In this document: in pieces, positions 60,645 through 64,000 of the stretch
Layout: each line of letters begins with the position of its first letter
Numbering within the stretch: the first letter of the stretch is position 1
Source: Mycobacterium intracellulare ATCC 13950
GTDB taxonomy: Bacteria > Actinomycetota > Actinomycetes > Mycobacteriales > Mycobacteriaceae
DNA length: 64,000 bases
Direction of reading: 5' to 3'
Assembly (NCBI RefSeq): GCF_000277125.1
Contig: NC_016946.1
Span: 930,001-994,000 of the forward strand
Program-made: the position numbers and the translations under genes
Notes under the pieces: generated by a model
Database searches by the model: none
Seen by the model: the letters and a program-made list of their open reading frames with translations, nothing else
Told to the model about the DNA's origin: nothing

Positions 60645-62318
60645 ATGTTGTGGTCATGGAGGACGCGCGCGCTTGCCGCTGTCGTGTGCGCGGCGCTGGT
60701 GTTGAGCGCGTGCGGTGGTAAAAGCGACCCTGGGCCGCTGTCCGCGATGGTCAGCCCGGCCATCCCACCCAGCGCGCAGGAGATCCCGAACCCGCTGCGC
60801 GGCCAGTACGAGGAAATGCTGAATCCGCTTTTCCCGCAAGGCAATTCGGCGCAGCAGCGGTACTCCTCCTGGCCCGCGTCGTATGACGCCAGCCTGCGTG
60901 TCTCGTGGCGGCAGTTGCAGCCGGTCGATCCGCGCACACTGCCCCCCGACGCGCCCGACGACCGCAAGTTCGATTTCAGCGCGATCGACGACGCGCTGAA
61001 CAAGCTCGGGGCCCGGAACATGCGCCTGGCCCTTGGCGTATTCGTCTACAAATCCTGTTGCAACGACACCTCTTCCGACAACACGAACATCGCGATCCCG
61101 GACTGGGTACGGCCGTACGCCGCCAGTTATCCCGCGCCGGCGAAGAGTTCGGCCCCGGGGGTCACCCAGGTGGTGCCGAATTTCAACGACCCCGACTACC
61201 TCAACGGGATCAGTCAACTGCTGGCCGCCCTCGGCCGTCGCTATGACGGCGACGAGCGGCTCAGCGTGTTCGAGTTCTCCGGTTACGGCGACTTCGGCGA
61301 GAACCACGTCGCGTATCTGCGCGATTCGCTGAGCGCGCCGGGGCCCGCGCCGGACGACAGCGTGGCAAAGCTGGGCTATTACAGCCAGTTCCGCGACCAG
61401 AGCATCACCAAGGCCTCCATCGCGCAGTTGGCCGCGGCGAACACGAATGCCTTCCCGCACACGCAATTGGTGGTGGCCCCCCAGAATCCGGAGATCGTCC
61501 GCGAATTGTTCGCCGACGACGTGACGAAGAAACTGGCCGCGCCGGTCGGCATCCGCGCGGACTGCCTGGGGGTGCAGGCGCCGTTGCCGGAATGGGCCGA
61601 CGCCAGCGACTCGCACTACGTGCGCTCCAACGACGCCGTCGTCAACGCGATCAAGCAGCGGCTCACCTCGGCCCTGGTGATCAGCCAGTGGTGCCGGTTG
61701 CCCAGCGGCGCCGACCCCCGGTCGTACTACGAGAAGGGGCTGCACGACGTCATCAGGTACCACGTGTCGATGACCTCGAGTGCCGACTTCCCCGACCGGG
61801 ATGCTGCCTCGGCGATGGATCCCAAGCTGTTTTTGCTGTGGGGCAAGGCCAATACCTCCGCGGGATACCGGTACTCGGTCGAGGCGCAGCCGGGATCGCA
61901 GTCGATCCAGGGCAAGGTGGCGACGATCTCGGTGGCCTGGACCAACTACGGTTCGGCGGCGGCCACCGAGCACTGGGAGCCCGGTTACAAGCTGGTCGAC
62001 TTCTCGGGGGCGGTGGTCCGCAGCCTGCCGGCGACGGTGAACCTGGCGAAGCTGGTCCATGACGAGACCAGCCAATCGCGCGAGGAGCCGGTTCCCGAAT
62101 CGTCGAGCGAGTCGGTCCACGTCGACGTGACGGGCCTGGCGCCCGGCCACTACACGCTGCGGGCGTCCGTCGAATGGCGGCAACACAAGCCGGGCGCCTC
62201 GCACGTCGTCAATTACGCATCCATGGCCCTGGCCCGGGACGGCCGCGACGGCTCAGGGCTGTACCCGATTGCCACGCTTGACATCCCGAGCGACTCGGCC
62301 TCGGCAAACGGCCAGTGA
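60645..62318 (+). CDS. DUF4832-type glycosidase-like lipoprotein, Rv1006-like
   Basis: 557 residues from ATG 60645. In-frame GTGs at 60624 and 60639 are alternatives. Signal peptide MLWSWRTRALAAVVCAA with lipobox LSAC and lipidated Cys23. The central region (about 45-385) resembles a TIM-barrel glycoside hydrolase: VSWRQLQPVD, FDFSAIDDALNKLGARNMRL, EFSGYGDFGENH (possible acid/base) and QWCRLPSG. The C-terminal ~130 residues form a beta-sandwich with TISVAWTNYGSAAAT and LAPGHYTLRASVEW, as in DUF4832. Probably acts on an envelope glycan; this is inference from fold. Confidence 0.78.
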   Translation: MLWSWRTRALAAVVCAALVLSACGGKSDPGPLSAMVSPAIPPSAQEIPNPLRGQYEEMLNPLFPQGNSAQQRYSSWPASYDASLRVSWRQLQPVDPRTLPPDAPDDRKFDFSAIDDALNKLGARNMRLALGVFVYKSCCNDTSSDNTNIAIPDWVRPYAASYPAPAKSSAPGVTQVVPNFNDPDYLNGISQLLAALGRRYDGDERLSVFEFSGYGDFGENHVAYLRDSLSAPGPAPDDSVAKLGYYSQFRDQSITKASIAQLAAANTNAFPHTQLVVAPQNPEIVRELFADDVTKKLAAPVGIRADCLGVQAPLPEWADASDSHYVRSNDAVVNAIKQRLTSALVISQWCRLPSGADPRSYYEKGLHDVIRYHVSMTSSADFPDRDAASAMDPKLFLLWGKANTSAGYRYSVEAQPGSQSIQGKVATISVAWTNYGSAAATEHWEPGYKLVDFSGAVVRSLPATVNLAKLVHDETSQSREEPVPESSSESVHVDVTGLAPGHYTLRASVEWRQHKPGASHVVNYASMALARDGRDGSGLYPIATLDIPSDSASANGQ

Positions 62319-62457
62319 CATCGTCCGGCCGCGGCGCTGCTTCGTTGGCTGCGAGCTTTTCATAACCCCGGATGGGCGGGGCCGTGCGTGATACCGTTCT
62401 CGGACATATTTTGACTTCGGGACCCAGACGGGATAGTGCCCCGTATCGGAGGATTCC

Positions 62458-64000
62458 GTGCCGCGCAGCCTGAACCTGGTGGTCACCTCCGTCGCCACCG
62501 CGCTGATGGAGGCCACGGCGCCCACCGCGACCTCGGTCAGCGAAAAGGTACTCGCGCGGCTCGTCGAGCAGTTCGATGTGGACGCCAGCTTCCTGCGCCA
62601 CCACGACAACGATGCCGCGGCGTCGACGTTGGTCGCCGAATGGCCGAGACGAACCGACAGCCTGGATCCGGATCTGGTGGCGGCGTTGCAGTTGGACGGC
62701 GTCGAGTCGGTGCTCGCCCAGTGTGAGCGCGACCGCAAGCCGGTGGTGACCCGTCCGGATCGGTCCGCCGGGTGGGTCCGCCGCGCGCTGAGGCCGGGCA
62801 AGGCGACGGCGTCGCCGTCGGTGGCGGCCGCGCCGCTGATGTCCAGCGACGCGTGCACCGGCGTGCTCGGCTTCGTGAAGTTCGGCGCCCGCAGGTGGAA
62901 GCAGGAGGAGATCAACACGCTCGAGGCGGTCGCCGCGCTGTTTGCCCAGCTTCAAGCGCGCATCGTCGCCGAAGAGCGGCTCCGCTACCTCGCCGAGCAC
63001 GACGACCTGACCGGTGTGTACAACCGGCGGGCGCTGGTCGCGCACCTGTCCGGACGCCTCGCGCCCGGCAGCCCCGGACCCGTCGCGGTGTTCTACCTCG
63101 ATCTCGACCGGCTCAAGCCGATCAACGACTACCTCGGCCACAGCGCGGGCGACTGGTTCATCCGGGTCTTCGCTCAGCGCATCGAGGAGTGCGCGGGAAC
63201 GCCGAGCATGATCGCCCGGCTCGGCGGCGACGAGTTCGTCGTCATCCCGGACGAGCCGATGTCGCCGGAGGTCGCCGAGGCGTTCGCGCGTCGCCTGTCG
63301 ACGATGCTGTGCGATCGCCTGACCATCGGTGGCCACGTGATCAGCCGTACCGTCAGCATCGGGCTGGCGGTGGGCACGCCCGGGGCGGACAACTGCGCCG
63401 ATCTGCTCCGCCGGGCGGACGAGGCGGTGCTGACGGCCAAGCGTGCCGGCGGCAATCAGACGGCGGTGTCCACCGACGACATGTCGCTCAAGCGGGCCTT
63501 CCGCAACGACATCGAGTTGCACCTGCAGGGCGACATCGACAGCGAAGGTCTGCTCCTGCATTACCTGCCCGAGGTCGACTTGTGGACCGGGGCCATCGTG
63601 GGCGCGGAGGCCCTGGTGCGCTGGCGGCACCCGGTCTGGGGTCTGCTGCTGCCCGACTCGTTCATCGGCGTGGCCGAATCCACCAACCTCGCCGCGGAGC
63701 TGGGCGGGTGGGTGATGCGCAGCGCCTGCGCCGAGTTCAGCCAGTGGCGCGCCCATGGGGTCGGGCACGGCGCCATGCTGCGCATCAACGTGTCGCCCAT
63801 CCAGCTGATCAGTCGTGGCTTCGTCGAAGGCGTCGCCGACACGATCGGCGAGTTCGGAATCGATGCCGCATCGGTGTGCCTCGAGATCACCGAACGCGCC
63901 GTGGTGCACGACATCGACACCACGCGAAAAACCTTGTCGGAGCTCAAGGAAGTCGGCGTGCAGGTCGCCATCGACGACTTCGGCACCGGCTATGCCGTCC
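62458..64000 (+). CDS. GAF-GGDEF-EAL cyclic-di-GMP enzyme (3' end outside window)
   Basis: GTG 62458 follows CGGAGGATT. 514 codons are present with no stop. GAF-like sensor (about 20-165), GGDEF domain (about 175-330) with intact GGDEF at 256-260 and EHDDLTGVYNRR, then an EAL domain with EALVRW (Glu384) and the DDFGTGYAV segment at the window edge. Both the diguanylate cyclase and phosphodiesterase signatures are intact, so it may both make and break c-di-GMP, as reported for mycobacterial DcpA-type proteins such as Rv1354c and its relatives. No membrane helix is visible, so it is probably a soluble, ligand-sensing enzyme. The remaining EAL domain lies beyond 64000. Confidence 0.92.
   Translation, partial: MPRSLNLVVTSVATALMEATAPTATSVSEKVLARLVEQFDVDASFLRHHDNDAAASTLVAEWPRRTDSLDPDLVAALQLDGVESVLAQCERDRKPVVTRPDRSAGWVRRALRPGKATASPSVAAAPLMSSDACTGVLGFVKFGARRWKQEEINTLEAVAALFAQLQARIVAEERLRYLAEHDDLTGVYNRRALVAHLSGRLAPGSPGPVAVFYLDLDRLKPINDYLGHSAGDWFIRVFAQRIEECAGTPSMIARLGGDEFVVIPDEPMSPEVAEAFARRLSTMLCDRLTIGGHVISRTVSIGLAVGTPGADNCADLLRRADEAVLTAKRAGGNQTAVSTDDMSLKRAFRNDIELHLQGDIDSEGLLLHYLPEVDLWTGAIVGAEALVRWRHPVWGLLLPDSFIGVAESTNLAAELGGWVMRSACAEFSQWRAHGVGHGAMLRINVSPIQLISRGFVEGVADTIGEFGIDAASVCLEITERAVVHDIDTTRKTLSELKEVGVQVAIDDFGTGYAV

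Overview
The window is GC-rich chromosomal DNA from a slow-growing mycobacterium. Gene content and order follow the Mycobacterium tuberculosis H37Rv block Rv0950c to Rv1006 as I know it: M23 peptidase, sucCD, purNH, accA2/accD2/fadE12/fadE13, mprAB-pepD, ruc, galU-glp-rimJ-glpR, arcA, pmt, rsmI, pabB. Several H37Rv loci are absent from their usual places: the csoR/ctpV region, the PE_PGRS genes beside rpmF, and the Rv0986-Rv0989 group. Extra genes are present instead. This points to a non-tuberculous mycobacterium, probably the M. avium complex or a close relative. The species cannot be fixed from the sequence alone.

Layout. 0-9 kb: end of a membrane-protein gene, an M23 peptidase, succinyl-CoA synthetase sucCD, a Cys-less thiolase-like protein, a luciferase-like oxidoreductase under a KstR-type operator, and two envelope membrane proteins. 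9-17 kb: purN, purH, an LGFP-repeat lipoprotein, a MoxR/VWA pair, an aldo/keto reductase and a DUF1707 protein. 17-26 kb: a tightly overlapping minus-strand acyl-CoA catabolic operon (AtuA-like, fadE13, accD2, accA2, fadE12, echA7). 26-31 kb: rpmF, then mprA-mprB-pepD-moaB2 with two matching MprA-type direct repeats, then an MscL carrying a zinc ribbon. 31-37.5 kb: SAF protein, ruc under a CIRCE element, 5-formyl-THF cyclo-ligase, galU, the glp-rimJ-glpR division cluster and tRNA-Ala(CGC).

37.6-47.2 kb is an accessory block: a MarR-controlled Rossmann reductase plus F420-type luciferase-like oxidoreductase, a GntR regulator coupled to a fatty-acid hydroxylase/desaturase, a cytochrome P450, an unknown membrane protein, a CocE-type hydrolase and an M42 aminopeptidase. 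47.3-49.5 kb is a compact heptose cluster (hddA-gmhA-gmhB). 49.5-64 kb returns to the conserved backbone: cAMP-binding protein acetyltransferase, two DUF5642 lipoproteins, an AlkB-like dioxygenase, arcA, pmt/rsmI sharing a divergent promoter, pabB, an ECF41 sigma factor with its oxidoreductase, a DUF4832-type lipoprotein and a GAF-GGDEF-EAL protein cut by the window end.

The most distinctive non-coding signal is a REP-like repeat family. Copies lie at 26.2 kb, 52.1-52.4 kb (a 110-bp tandem array) and 56.9 kb, each directly at gene stop codons, and a 22-nt fragment lies in frame inside echA7. A perfect 23-bp inverted repeat follows the DUF6350 gene. Cyclic-AMP signalling recurs: CRP-type palindromes lie upstream of sucC and the M23 gene, before mscL, and between the ECF41 operon and the DUF4832 gene, in the same window as a cAMP-binding acetyltransferase. 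Many genes (purN, moxR, galU, arcA, rsmI, a DUF5642 gene) have a TANNNT -10 motif seven bases before the start codon, as expected for leaderless mycobacterial mRNAs.
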